In this document: piece after piece, positions 1-11,870 of the stretch | Layout of the letters: each line of letters starts with the position of its first letter | How positions within the stretch are numbered: position 1 is the first letter of the stretch | Origin: Sphaerolaimus hirsutus | Taxonomy: Eukaryota > Nematoda > Chromadorea > Monhysterida > Sphaerolaimidae | Length of the DNA stretch: 64,000 bases | Assembly (NCBI GenBank): GCA_964036195.1 | Contig: OZ038458.1 | Span: forward strand, 16,691,832 to 16,755,831 | Reading direction: 5' to 3' | The notes under the pieces: generated by a model | Databases searched by the model: none | What the model was told of the DNA's origin: nothing | What the model saw: the letters and a program-made list of their open reading frames with translations, nothing else | Program-made: the position numbers and the translations under genes

Positions 1-505
1 TTGAGCTATCACAATGAAATTTTAACACAATAGAGTAGACTCCATAGGACACCTATGCTGAAGTTTGCAACCCAAACGGCCACAGTTTGGAGGAGTTGTG
101 GAACACACAGTTTTTAGTGTAATTTTGTGACTTCACCCCCCTTATCTCGGGACTGGGGGACTATTCGAGTAAAAAAAGAATTTGGTAGTAGGCGCGACCA
201 CAACATACTCAAAGGGCATCAAAATCGGCCGATGTACGACAGAATGGGACGACACCAACGACCGATGACCCCCCCCCCCCCTCAAATGCCACCCTCGATT
301 TATCCTATGGGTGACGCCAAGTCACAAAATTACACTAAAAACCGTGTGTTCCACAACTCACCCAAAATGTGGCCGTTTGGGTTGCAAACTTCAGAATAGG
401 TGTCCTATGGAGTCTACTCCATTGTGTTAAAATTTCATTCTGATAGCTCAACCGTAGCTCAATCTATCGCATTTTCCCAGCGGTAACTGAAGATGCCCAC
501 CCCTG
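1..505. repeat. TA-flanked foldback element, left copy (cut by window edge)
   Basis: A palindromic element whose right end reads CAGCGGTAACTGAAGATGCC and then CACCCCTG followed by TA. The two arms repeat the phrases about 'tagactccataggacacctat' and 'caacccaaacggccac' in opposite orientations. Its left terminus lies outside the window. The same element occurs complete and inverted at 57691-58244. Open reading frames inside it are repeat-derived and not credible genes. Confidence 0.85.
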
Positions 506-1659
506 TATAAATACGTAAAAGCGAGTACGGGAACTTTTTTCAGAGGAAACGTAAACGTATTTACTCGGTACTCGGGTATACAAATTTCTTGAGTAAAAGT
601 AAATATGCATTAACAACTGCACTTCGTCACAATCATCTGCAACCTAGCGACGTGAATTTGACAGCTGGAGTTATGCAATTTTTCTTCATTTAATTGTTGC
701 TTGATAGAAAAATACACACTCTCTAAACTCCATTTCGAGATCCACGCCGTACATACCAGTGCAAAACAAATCGGCCGTAAAAATGTACAGTTACATAAAA
801 CTTAATGTGCAAAGCAGACAGACTATTTTTTCTCACATTTTTGTATCTGGGACAGCGTTATAAAAACAGATATTTATATCTAGATCTGCCTGAAATATGC
901 ACCATTTAAAAATAAAATAAAAACCGTGGTGAGTACAAAACGCGTCATTGCGCCATCCACTCGCCTATTTTTTGAACCTTGTCGTGCCTAAATCAACTGG
1001 ACTATCGAGAATTCACGAATTTTTCACCACTTACCTATTCAAACTTTTAAAGAATAAACTCCCGCTGTGGTAAACAAATCAGTCAAAATATCTAAATAAG
1101 TGCATGGAAATTTATCTTCAATAATAAATTTTTCCGAGAAGTTTTAATCTACAAGTCGCCGATTGGCTCCTTGCCAACATGTACATATCACTGGCACTGC
1201 AGCTGTAAGATATGCTGTCCATGTGATATCAGAAATTTGTATAGGAAGTAATACGGGTTTCGAAAAAGTGGATGAGTGGTTTTGCAGTGCGGCTTTTATC
1301 CCATTGAAATGGGTTTAAGTGCATCTAAGGGGATGGGCGTAGAATATCTGCAGACGATAATATCAAATGGAATTATGCGGCTGTGTTAAAGATCGAAAGT
1401 GCGTTGTTATTGAGAGTTTGATCGAAATGTTCTCAAAAGCCTTTTTCTGTCTGGAAAGTTAAGTACATACATATTTTTATACTCGTACTTGCTACTTGTT
1501 TCACATGCGTGATGTAGAATTCTAAAATTAGTATCCATGTCTGTTAGCAAGTCGCGGTGCAATGATGAACGCAATAAAGCATGTTGACGCAGCACGACAT
1601 GGTTATATTTATATAGCACAACTGCACGCAGTATGTAACAAAGTTAATTTCACGAGCAG

Positions 1660-4434
1660 ACTGCAAGGAGGGCACGAAGTGCACCACGGACGCGCAGTGC
1701 GGCAACAAAAAGAACACTTGTCGCGGGGCGCCGTGGGACCAAAAGTGCAATTGCAAAGCAGAAAACAGTGAGATTGGAAATTGAACCGCTAAATGAACGC
1801 GTCAAGCTCTAATCACCTAAACACCTGAATAATTACAGGCTGCATCGAGGGCCTGTGGTGCGGCGGCGACGAGCAGTGCGGCGGCTTGGCGGCCAGCTGT
1901 CGCAATTCGGGCGTCGTCTACAACTTCAACAACGCGCCGCTGGACGAACGCAAGTGCGACTGCGATCCGGCAGGTGCGCTATCTCGATTCCGTAACGCGG
2001 TGCAGGTGCCACTCCCCAACCCTGTAAAAGACCCTGTAAAGTGTAAAAGACCCTGTAAAATGTCATGTGTCATGTAAAAGACCCTGTAAAATGTCAAATG
2101 TCATGTAAAAGGCCCTGTAAAGTGTAATGTGTATCCAAATCTTACTTTGTAATGTAAAAGACCCTGTAATGTGTCATGTGTATCCAAATCTTATTTTATC
2201 ATATACAATCTTCTGTTTTTGTATCCAAATCTTACTTTTTGACAGAAGATTTGGATACAAAAACATAAGATTTGGGTACAATAAAATAATATTTGGATAC
2301 ACATGCCACTTGACAGGGTCTTTTACATGAAATTTGACACTTACAGCGTCTTTTACATGACATTTGACACTTTCAGAGACTTTTACATGACACATGAACT
2401 TTTTGCAGGGTCTTCTACACTTTAAAGGGTCTTTTACAGGGTCAGGGAGTGCCCGCGTTGTAATCGCATTTGCAACGTGTGAAGTTTGTTTGACATAAGT
2501 ATAAATACCACTGACAGCGTGCCGCGAGGGGCGAGCGTGCAAGTCGGATGCGGAGTGCGGCAGGGTGTCGGGCGCGTGCAGGGGGAAAGCGTGGGAGACT
2601 AGCAAGTGCTACTGCGCCGCCAGTAAAGGTAATTGACCGAAAGATGCTCGCCTATACTCGGCGTACGTGATACTCTGCCCTCGCACTGATTTATGTCTCG
2701 TGTTGGAAGCGTGCCAATGATTCTTAAATCATGCGATCTCCGTAAAAATATGAAAAAAATTCATCGATGTGAATATGTTAATGAATAACATTATAACAAC
2801 AATCAATTTTGGCATCTTTTTATGATACTCGGACGCGTTAACCATCGTTGGCACACTTCCAGCGGGAACCAGGCGTGCAGGGTGTAAAGTAACCGGAGTA
2901 TACCTAGATTGTCAGAGGATTGCTGCGTCGATTTCGTGTAGGGTACCAAATCTATTTTGTCAACTTATACGCGTCTCTACACTGTCCAAGTGCCGCATGA
3001 TTTCTTTTTATTAAGCGTGTTCTTTACATGTTTACTCGGCAATTCAGTCTGATACGTTTGGTGGAGGGATTTCATACCATGCTGCAATTGCTCACGCAAG
3101 AGAATGAATTTCATCGTGGACTTGCACCAGGTTTGAGTTGACACATCAATGTAGCAAGACCAAATAATCCAGCTGCAGAACAGCCCTCCAGAGTTGTTAA
3201 AAGTACTGAACTTTTTTCAAAGTATACGTAAACGTAAAGTATTTATACTTGTATACGTAAACGTAAACCACTTGAGTACAGAAAACGTAAAGTAGAATTT
3301 TTTTACTTTTACTCTTGAGGAAACGTGAGTAAACGTACTTTTCCCCGCAGAAAACTTAAACGTGAGTACTTTTGAGAAATGTCGCCATAATTTTTGAGAA
3401 ATGTCGCTCTAACTCAGTCATTTTCATAACTTTTTGCCTATTTTTCATAATTTTTGACTATATTTTTGGTTCTTTACCCATTTTTCAGCAGTTTCCCGTC
3501 TTTTAGCTCATTTTCTCCCTTTTTTCCCTTCTATGCCTTTAAAAACCTATATAAAAGACAATCTAAGATACGCTTTCTGTACTCGAGTACTTTCAAAAAG
3601 TATACGTGAAAGCGAGTACCAGTACTTTTTTCGGAGGAAACGTAAACGTATTTACTCTGTACTCGAATATACGTATTTATCGAGTAAAAGTAAATACGTT
3701 TTAACAACTATGCAGCCCTCGCATGAGCTTGACCGTTCGCGGCGCTCACTGTCCATTTGTTCGGAGCTGGGCGGCCTGTCAGTGACCTTTTCGCCTCGGC
3801 AAACTGAGCGGCAGGTCACTGAGATCAGGAACTGAGCCACTCGCACTTGTCAGTGAGCGTTCATGAGCGGTGAGCGTTAGAAGAGCATTTTGAGCGGCAA
3901 TTTGAGCGGCCCTTTGTCGAGCGGTCCAACTGTACCGCTCATCGCTTGTCGAGCGTGTCCTCAGGAACGTGAGTGGCTCACTGAGCGAGCCGCACAAGAC
4001 TTCTATGCGGAAATCGGTGTCTTTGGTCAAGTTTGATTCAATATCAAGTAGCGTTCACCATGGTTCTTGCTTGAAACACACTTTGAAAACGTTCAATAAA
4101 TGGTTGCGTCAAATTAAGTTCACAGTACAGTCACCAAATATAAGACACTTCGGTTCAAAAGTTGAACGTTTGAGAAATTTCAAGTACATAGGTAAGTCAG
4201 GTTTCTTCTATCATTCATATAGCCCTTTCTAAATCCCATAAATTTCCTCAAAATTCAATCATTCATGCTTCACTCTCAATTACCATTCTACACCACGATC
4301 GCACAGGCTGTGTGGCGGGCGTGATGTGCGACCGGGACGCGCAGTGCGGCGGCAAAAATGGCGCTTGCAAATCCACTGGAGTTTTCTGGGATTGGAAAAG
4401 CAAACAGATCCCTGAGAAGAAATGCGCCTGCTAA
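1660..4434 (+). CDS. Cysteine-rich multi-module protein, 3' exons (5' part not found)
   Basis: Four exons can be joined: 1660-1767, 1839-1973, 2518-2628 and 4307-4434, ending in TAA. Each encodes one module of about 36-45 residues with the pattern C-x4-5-C-x2-D-x2-CG-x3-6-C-x(8-20)-KC-x-C, for example CKEGTKCTTDAQCG and CVAGVMCDRDAQCG. All junctions are phase 1, so every module is carried by a symmetrical 1-1 exon, the usual arrangement of shuffled extracellular modules. The spacing suggests a disulfide-rich secreted or cell-surface protein, but the signal peptide and first exons are not visible here. The family is not recognised; EB-like or granulin-like modules are possibilities only. The protein ends directly after the last module (KKCAC-stop). 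Intron 1974-2517 holds a diverged copy of the introner-like element. A poly(A) signal AATAAA lies at 4798-4803. Confidence 0.72.
2006..2455 (+). repeat. Introner-family element, diverged copy inside an intron
   Basis: Starts GGTGCCACTCCCCAACCCTG and ends with AGGGTCAGGGAGTGCCCGCG. The interior is an imperfect palindrome of alternating 'GACCCTGTAAAATGTCA'-like units, with a central arm around 'ATCCAAATCTTA'. It lies in the 1974-2517 intron of the cysteine-rich gene. The interior is longer than in the ~195-nt KSR intron copies. Confidence 0.8.
3189..3712. mobile_element. hAT-like MITE with exact 8-bp target duplication
   Basis: The ends are CAGAGTTGTTAAAAGTACTG and, at the right, GTTTTAACAACTATG. 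The element is flanked on both sides by the same 8 bases, CAGCCCTC (3181-3188 and 3713-3720). Eight-base duplications and a CAGAG-type terminus are hallmarks of the hAT superfamily. The interior is made of short GTAAACGTA-like units and has no transposase, so it is non-autonomous. Confidence 0.88.
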
Positions 4435-5968
4435 AGTGAAGTGTGTGATAAGTGTAATTGTTATGATTACAGTATCACACAAAATATTTACTGTGTGGGA
4501 TAGGTTGGCATGTTGGATGCATGTGTGAAGTCCACTACGAGACGGCTCTAAAGTCCATCCAAACGTTATTCACATAACTTTCTCACTATCTCTCGTTCAC
4601 AACGTTCTACACCTAAACGTGACCACGTTGCATCAAGATACACGTGCATCCAAATCTGCTGCAGTCGACTTCACCAGACACTTATTTCAACGTTCACTAC
4701 TCCACTCACACGTCTATTTGTGAAACAGCGGTGTGTTGTGCTAATATATGTGACCCACAATCGCAAATGATCTTTAACTAACTCAGTGAAATTTATCAAT
4801 AAAAATATTTTTCACATGATATCCTAGTCACGGTCAGATTTCAGTGTCGCGCACAAATCAATGAAAAGCAATTGCCATTAAAAACAGACACATAACTTTA
4901 CGGCGTTGATGCACGACATGTTTGCATGTTTACTTCTAAGCTTCTGTCTGTGACAATTATTTAATGATGCCACCTGCCACACCAATGATGTCAAGAACGC
5001 ACATTCAAAAGACCCTCGAATCGCTGTAATTTCGCATTATTGTACACAGAAATGTAGAAACTAGAGAATTCTAGAAGAGAAAACTGAGACTCGATTTCTT
5101 CGGGATGTGTAAATGTATGTTTAAAAATCTTTTTGTCTAAGTTCTATCAAATACATCGTTTGTAATTACACTATTTCGGATTTTAAGATGATATCAAGTA
5201 AAAATTGAGTGAGCACCTTCGATCCATGAGTAGAATAAGGTTTGATTCGTGAAAAACCTATGGTGTTGTTAAAGAAAGCTTTCTCTGGTTAAGACACTGT
5301 ATTTTCCGTAACAAAGTTTTTTCAACATTAGAAAAAAGTTCTATTAGAGTTAAAAACAAAAACAAAGACACACTTAATTCATCAAATAAACTAAAACACA
5401 GAAAGTCTCTGCCAAAAATTGCCTGTGACACCGCTGGCGGCAGCAGCGCGCAGCGGCACAGATCACAGTAAATTTTATGTTGTTTACTGCTTAACCAGTG
5501 TTTAATAAAGTATTTATAATGCTGTTTTAATGCAAAGATAAATCGTGCAATTAAACTGTAAATCGTAAATCGTTCCTACGACACAAAATGTACATGGTCG
5601 GCCATAGAATTTGCTTGGTGAGCACGCTTGTTACCATTTCCACCTTACGTTTGAAGAGCACAAAAAAACTAGGATGTCAGCCCTGAAAAATGAGGACGCT
5701 TGGCCATGAAATATGGCGCAGCTGAGCAGGCCATTGAAAAACAGCTGGCACGCATAGCCGCATGCCAACGCATTGCGCAATTGTGAAGAAGCACCCCCGA
5801 TCGGGCAGCTTCAATGGCCGGCTGCTATTGCAACGCCGCCGCCCCGACTGGCTGGGGCATAAATCGCGTCTGGCCCGAGCTCATGCGATGCTCATCCGGG
5901 CCGAATAGAGTTGGAACCATATCTCGGTTTTGAATATCGAAGTCGGCAATCCCTTTTTATCGAATCTA
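4435..5968. other. 3' UTR and gene-free AT-rich interval
   Basis: After the stop of the cysteine-rich gene there is a poly(A) signal at 4798-4803. Beyond it I see no exon-like sequence. The end (about 5650-5940) is somewhat GC-richer but has no recognisable coding frame. Confidence 0.5.
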
Positions 5969-6257
5969 CCGTATTACCTGGAAATACACCCATTGGGTTT
6001 ATTATTTCGCCAGCTAAATTTGAGGGGGGTAATTCGAAGGAGGCTTAATCGAGTGGGGGGTTAATTCAGCGATAGCTTAAGCTGGGGGGGGGTTGTAGCT
6101 GCGATACAAATTAGCAGTAATAAATACATCATGTACATCACTCCGAAAAGGGGGGTATTTCAAGGGGAGGGTTAATTATTTCCCCAGCCGATTTTGAGGG
6201 GGGGGGGTTAATTCTTGGGGGGGGGGTAATTCTAGGGGGTAATTCGAGGTAATACGG
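5969..6257. repeat. TA-flanked CCGTA-type foldback
   Basis: Begins TA-CCGTATTACCTGGAAATAC and ends GAGGTAATACGG-TA. G-rich runs fill the right arm. It belongs to the same superfamily as the copies near 10942, 37727, 44547, 47671 and 59462. Confidence 0.7.
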
Positions 6258-7361
6258 TATGTGAAATACGGCGCAAAAATATCGCGATATGGTATCGAAC
6301 GTTCGATATCGGGGAGTCTTCGAAAAGAAAATTCGATATACGGGTAGCTTACTAGATATCGAAATTTTCGAGGCATTTCGATCAAATATCGATACCGTAG
6401 AATGTGATGACGTTCCAACCCTACCTGCAGCTTCGGCAAAATGGGCAGACATTGAATGCAAATGAACCGCAGAGAAGCACGTCCCGCCGTACGTGCGTCT
6501 AGTTCGATCGTGGGAGAAATCTGCCCGACGAACGTCTAACATAAAACAACCAGACAACATTAGTAGCCAGGGAACTTTCGTACCGGATACTATCTGGCAT
6601 ATTCTCACTGCTCGACTTCTTCCCTTTACGTTTTCATGCGGCGATCTGTTACTGCGGCTAGAGCTAAATATTATTCTATTATCACGGTTGGTCTGGTTCA
6701 ACGGTGTCGTATTTTTGCATCAAATAAAATTGTTGACAAATTAGTGGCTTTTAATTAGTACGTGAAATTAAGTGATGAAACCGTTTGCATTCAACATATT
6801 ATAGTAAATATTTCTGCTCTGCGCAACTGTCTGTATGCATGCAATATCAGTGATCTCCCATCCATTTTCCAGTTTGTGAGACATCTACCTACAGCTACAC
6901 ATGTGAGAAAACTTTTTTCAGGCAGCTACACTCCAACTTGTTACAAAAATCGCCCAACCTTCGACCTATAAGCTGTGGAGCACATTTAGAGTTATTTTGG
7001 CCCAGTTTTCATTGAAAATGAGATTTTTGATACCCTTTCACCCATTTTTCATCACAAATCAAATTCTTGATACCCTTTCACCCATTTAAACTGAAAATAA
7101 CCTAGGTATATATTTTCAGTAATTTTTCACTACCACTTAGGGTTTTTAACGAAAAATGCCTCAAAACGGATGAAAACAAACACCAATAAAAATACATGGA
7201 AATGGCTCAAGTCCAAATCCCTGAACAAAATGTGTTGTAAAAAAACAACGAAAAGAACATGAAAATTACATGCCAACGACATTTGAATATTAATCGCTCT
7301 TATTAAATAACAACCGCTCTTATTCATCATGAAGTTTGTAAATACAACGTTGTTCAAGGCT
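6258..7361. other. Gene-free interval
   Basis: It opens with a short ATCGATATCG-rich stretch (about 6280-6370) and a GTTCCAACCCTAC end near 6412-6424, similar to the GGGTTCAAACG elements. The rest holds small unrelated reading frames without support. Confidence 0.4.
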
Positions 7362-7529
7362 GGTGCCACTCCCAGACCCTGTAAAATGCCCTCTAAAACG
7401 TCAACTGTCATGCAAAGTGTCAAAAGTCATGTAAAATGTCCGGTAAAAGCAATTTTACCGGGCATTTTACATGACATTTGACACTTTGCATGGCATTTGA
7501 CATTTTACAGGGCCTGGGACTGCCCCCAG
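7362..7529 (+). repeat. Introner-family element, intergenic copy
   Basis: Starts GGTGCCACTCCCAGACCCTG and ends TTTTACAGGGCCTGGGACTG-CCCCCAG. The arms pair with each other through GTAAAATGCC/GGCATTTTAC. It keeps a GT at the left and CCCCCAG at the right, the two splice-like ends of the KSR intron copies, but no gene is recognised here. Confidence 0.8.
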
Positions 7530-7530
7530 G

Positions 7531-7740
7531 CGGCAGTCCCAAGCCCTGTAAGTGTAAAGTAAAGTGTCAAATGTAAAGTAAAGTGTCAATCAAAACAAAA
7601 AAGAAAAGATTTTATTATTGAACTTTGCATGACAATTGACACTTTACTTTACTTTTGTCATGACAATTGACACTTTACTTTGCACTTGACTTTACATTTG
7701 ACACTTTACTTTACACTTTACAGGGCTTGGGACTGCCCCC
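7531..7740. repeat. Introner-family element (AAGCCCTGTAA subfamily)
   Basis: Starts GGCAGTCCCAAGCCCTGTAA and ends TTTACAGGGCTTGGGACTGC. The interior is alternating AAAGTGTCAAATGTAAAGT units. It lies immediately beside the 7362-7529 copy. Confidence 0.75.
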
Positions 7741-8191
7741 TGATCAGTGCTGCGTGCGTACATATGTATAATTAATCTATTTCTAAGCGCGCAGCCAAGG
7801 CGCTTTTTGCTGCCAACCATCATATCAACATCATATCATATCATACCAAACTTTTTGTTTTATGTATTGACTAAAAATGTTTACTGCGTGCATAAACCTA
7901 AACAGTGTCTCAAATTGGATAAATTAATATGGGTGACTTAGACTGTCAAAGTCTTCGTCAACCGCGAAAAAGACTTGTCAAAGTCAACGGCGAGTACCCA
8001 CGTCAATCAACTAGCATTGTCCCGACCCGAGTCCCGCATTTGAAGTTAAGGCATAGGCGAAATAAAGCTCCGCGCGGAATGGAATGGTACTAAAATACAA
8101 CCGATCGGACTTGATAAGGTCCCCGAAGCTCATCCCATAAACGGTTGGTGTTCTCAAAGTAGCGCCCATGCGGTTGTGATCAGTCAGCCCT

Positions 8192-8402
8192 GGGGACAAT
8201 CCCAAGCCCTGTAAAGTGTAAAGAAAGGTCTTCTATGTCATGTAAAATGTCAATCAAACAAAAAGAATAAGTAGATTTTATTACTGAACTTTGCATGACA
8301 ATTGACACTTTATTTTACATTTGTCATGAAAATTCATACTTTGCTTAACATTTTACATGACAGTTGGTAATTTACCATAAACTTTACAGGGACTGCCACC
8401 AG
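8192..8402. repeat. Introner-family element (AAGCCCTGTAA subfamily)
   Basis: Starts GGGACAATCCCAAGCCCTGT and ends with ACTTTACAGGGACTGCCACC-AG. It abuts the next copy directly, with no spacer. Confidence 0.7.
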
Positions 8403-8597
8403 GTGCCAATCCCAAGCCATGTAATATGTAAAGTAAAGTGTCAAATGTAAAGTCAAATGCAAAGTAAAGTGTTAATTGTCATGCAAAGTTCAGTAATAAA
8501 ATCTTTTCTTTTTTGTTTTGATTGACACTTGACTTTGCATTTGACTTTACATTTGACACTTTACTTTACACTTTACAGGGCTTGGGACTGCCCCCAG
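8403..8597 (+). repeat. Introner-family element, full length with both splice ends
   Basis: 195 nt from GTGCCAATCCCAAGCC to GGGACTGCCCCCAG. Length and termini match the two KSR introns at 17905-18098 (194 nt) and 19773-19965 (193 nt), but no recognised exon flanks it. Confidence 0.8.
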
Positions 8598-8629
8598 GAT
8601 CTGTGATATTTATAATGATAAAATTATCC

Positions 8630-8845
8630 ACCTTGTCATTGTGGTCAACTGAATGTCAACTAAATAACAAAAAAGGTTTTTTAGAAGCATTACACTTAAC
8701 AGAAAGAATGAAAATTAAGTGTCACGATATAAATAAACTGTACTCTATCACATAGGAAAGTTGGAATCACATAATTAACCAAAATTTAGTTTAATTTAGT
8801 TGACGCGAATTTTGATGTCAACTAGTGTGTGTATTTTGGCCCAAT
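8630..8845. repeat. TTGACATC-type MITE, degenerate
   Basis: The left arm contains GTCAACTGAATGTCAACTAA. The right arm reads ATTTTGATGTCAACTAGTGT followed by GTGTAT and then GGCCC. The interior resembles the copies at 21029-21223 and 24208-24422 (for example 'ctctatcacataggaaagttg'). Confidence 0.6.
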
Positions 8846-10300
8846 ACGACAGCATTCTATCGACAGCATACAGATCTCCAAAAAATCAAGTAAATGAGTT
8901 TTGTACCGATATATTCGGAACCAACACTCGGTCACAAATGAAATTGGTTCATAGTGAATGAGAAGCGGGGCACTTGCGTCACTGCGCTGCGGCTGCAGAA
9001 ACAAAACGGCCCGAAGGCACACTGCATGAACTAACTAACAGTTGAATTATTTATTTCTAAATACAGACACGTCGCTTTCCCGTGGAGAACTTGAATAGAA
9101 AATTGAAGTACCTAATGTATTTTGCGCGTATATTTCTAGGGATTTAGTTTTATGCGTTGTTACACCGAGCTTCACAGTCATGAGTCGACCGGTCATAAAA
9201 AATCATATAATCAGTGTACTAATCCACCATAAAAGTGCACGTGATTTGTGAAGCTGGATTGTACAAGTTGAATTGACCTTGCTGACCATGCGGTATCGAT
9301 AAAACGCACGTTCACTTTGATTTGTGGTGAATGTGAATCGCTTTTGCCAGTAATTGCATTTTGGATGCATTGAACATTCATAAGGCTTTCAAAAAGCGAC
9401 GGATTTTTTATGTCGGGATCGGGATTGGCCTTTGATTTTCACGGGATTGAAATCGGGATGGGGCATTAACCTTTGAAAAAATGTGAAAAGTTTTGAAACT
9501 TTGAACAGTAGCTGTAACTTGCTTTACCGTGTGATCATGGTTTAACTGCATTTAGAATCGACACAGTCATAGCCACTACATCAAAACAACAAGTAAGCAG
9601 CCGCAATTGAAAGGTGACATCTGCATGGCACCGACGAGTAAACACTGATGTGTCACTGCCAAACTGCGAGCACATAGCGCATTTCTCATATACGGCTGCC
9701 AACGGCAAATCCGTAGATCCATGAATTATACAATGTGACGGCAGCGTTTTGTTTGTTTGCATGCTTGTTTGTTTGATTTAGTTTTAGCACCTCCCGTTTC
9801 GCATGCGTATGTAGATCACGCCGATGTGCGAAGGTGAGCGTGGAATATTTTGATTTTCCCACGCATGCGTAGAATCATGCATAAATACACCCCACACCGA
9901 CGAAAACACAGACATCGATGGCGACAATACAAAATCGAAATTTATAGTTACAATCCACCGTGAGCCGTATCATTAGGCTATTTGGAATGTACTGCAGCCA
10001 TAGAATTAGCATTGCACGTTCTCAGGAATTAGCGCAGCGCTGACAACTACCAGTCAAATAAATGCAAGGGGACTTTTCATTTGCTAGTTAGAGCGGGTAG
10101 CCAACCATTAAAACTGTGGCACCGCGAATGTACATACTGAAAAACCCGCGACCCCCGGTCCTATATCGGTCAGGTAACTTCAATAAATCGAATCATAGAG
10201 AATTTTCTAGCCGAATAAGCGACCGGCCAAAAATGACGTCGCGGCATATCCGGTTTTTTGCATGCGACGTATTCAAGAGGGCTTCGTAAAATAATGCAGC
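8846..10300. other. Gene-free interval
   Basis: I see no exon with supporting homology. A short GGGATCGGGATTGG patch near 9415-9435 resembles the satellite interior of the 38716-39289 element. Confidence 0.4.
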
Positions 10301-10791
10301 TCAGTTGGGAACTTGGCCGGCGACCCCCGCAAAGTGTCCCCCGAGCGGCGTGGTGCGACTTTCTATAGGAACTGGGCACATGCTTCCCCCAAGTTGGCGC
10401 TGTGGCAGCGGCGGCGGCTGCGCGGAAAGCATAGCCGCCGCGGCGCGGCACATGCGACGAGCTAGCGAGCAAATGCATGGCTCGCCGCTGGGCCGCGCTA
10501 CACGGCCGCGGCGGCAGCGGCGCTATTGATTTGTGCCGCTGGCCCGCCACCAGCTCTTCTTTCACGTCTCGCCGCCCGCCGCCCGTCGTCTAGTTCGCGC
10601 CGTCGAGCGAATCAAGTGAACGATTTTTCCGGCCGGCGATTTCATCGCGTCGAACAAAGGCGAAAGTGGTTGCCGTCGAAGCGACCGCCCGTTTGATAAA
10701 ATAGGAGCTTCGCATCGATTCGTTTGCTATAATGCATTTAGGTACTTCCTTCATTGCGCATTTTTGGGTGAACCCGCTTGAATGGTACTAG
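10300..10791 (+). promoter_or_regulatory. GC-rich island with candidate 5' exon and strong donor
   Basis: A CpG-rich block (about 10300-10690) stands out from AT-rich surroundings and ends in an excellent donor, CTAG|GTAAGT, with the exon ending at 10791. An ATG at 10782 would give only Met-Val-Leu and a phase-1 junction before the intron. This could be the promoter and first exon of KSR, whose body starts 3.4 kb downstream on the same strand. No linking exon was identified, so the assignment is inference. Confidence 0.4.
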
Positions 10792-10941
10792 GTAAGTATC
10801 ACAGGAAAATGCAAGTTCGCAATTACTCCAACCTCGCAACTTCGCAAATCGCAGCCATTGATCATGATTTATTTGAATGTATTTATCAATTTTTGAAATT
10901 TGTGTTCAGCGATGCTTCAGTGTGAAAAATAATACCAGATA

Positions 10942-11389
10942 CCGTATTTCTTCTAATAGAAGAGCGCCGTTCTAATTTTTCGTCAACTTTTTTACCTGCC
11001 GTTCTATTTGAGGTGCCGTTCTATTGGAGGCTGCCGTTCTATTTTTTTCACCAATATTTTTCGGACATTTTTCATTTGAACATAGCGTTTTTAATCAAAA
11101 ATGAACAACATTTTACTATCAGAGCATCAATTCAAACAAAACCAAATGTGAAAATAACCCTCAATCATAATTCTGAACAGCTTGGATGTTCTCACCACCC
11201 ATTTTTCTTATATTTGTGTGTTCTGGCACTCTTCCAACGTAATTTCTACCTGCCGTTCTATTAGAGGTGCCGTTCTATTGGAGGCTGCCGTTCTATTCAT
11301 TTCGTGAGTGCAAAAAAGTGCCAAAACCTGCCGTTCTATTGGAGGTGCCGTTCTATTGGAGGTATGCCGTTCTATTAGAAGAAATACGG
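10942..11389. repeat. CCGTA-type foldback with CCGTTCTATT repeats
   Basis: The ends are ACCGTATTTCTTCTAATAGA and TCTATTAGAAGAAATACGG. The unit GCCGTTCTATTGGAGGT recurs several times inside. The TA expected after the right end is absent (GGCACC follows), unlike in its relatives. Confidence 0.75.
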
Positions 11390-11659
11390 CACCTACCCAG
11401 TACCCACTAATAAATTACCCATGACACATTTTTATTCAAATATAAATGGGTGATTTATTGCACGATTTAAATATGTAGGTACATATTTATGCTCTGCGTG
11501 CATTTCGCTACATCGAATGTAAAGCGCCGCAAAGTCTGTTGATTCACTGGCGAAGGGTGCTAAAAAATCTCACCGGTCATTTGCAATCAACCGCAATGAA
11601 CCTTATCTCGCAATAAGAAAGGCGGCCAGCTGGGCCAATCAGACAGCCTATCCGGTTGC

Positions 11660-11870
11660 AGATTCCCATGAAATTCACCGGCGCAGCTGGGCCGCATGCA
11701 AAACGGCGCCCGCTCACGCCCGGCGGCGGCCAAGAAACACCGCGGCGCGTTGCCGCGCGGCGCCGCCAGACAGCGCATGCGTGCCGCTGCGCCGCGCCGC
11801 CGGGCACAGGCACCATGCGGACGTCCGGCAGGAGGACCGTCCAGAACAAATAGTGAATCCAATGGTACTC
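11660..11870. other. GC-rich island, coding status unclear
   Basis: A dense CpG stretch is open in several frames on both strands. None of the translations (Arg/Ala/Pro-rich) resembles a known domain. It could be a promoter, a 5' UTR exon of KSR, or an unrecognised exon. Confidence 0.3.

Noticed and set aside
127-399. Reading frame of 90 residues near the left edge
   Set aside because: It lies entirely in a palindromic element, and the same peptide is read from the inverted copy at 57797-58064.
2174-2605. 143-residue minus-strand frame
   Set aside because: It is made of the introner's repeated GTAAAATGTC units and crosses a plus-strand exon.
6138-6701. 187-residue minus-strand frame
   Set aside because: Half is the C/G-rich foldback interior. 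There is no domain, and composition follows the simple repeats.
9535-9762. 75-residue minus-strand frame with several cysteines
   Set aside because: Spacing does not match the cysteine modules at 1660-4434, and there are no splice or homology signals.
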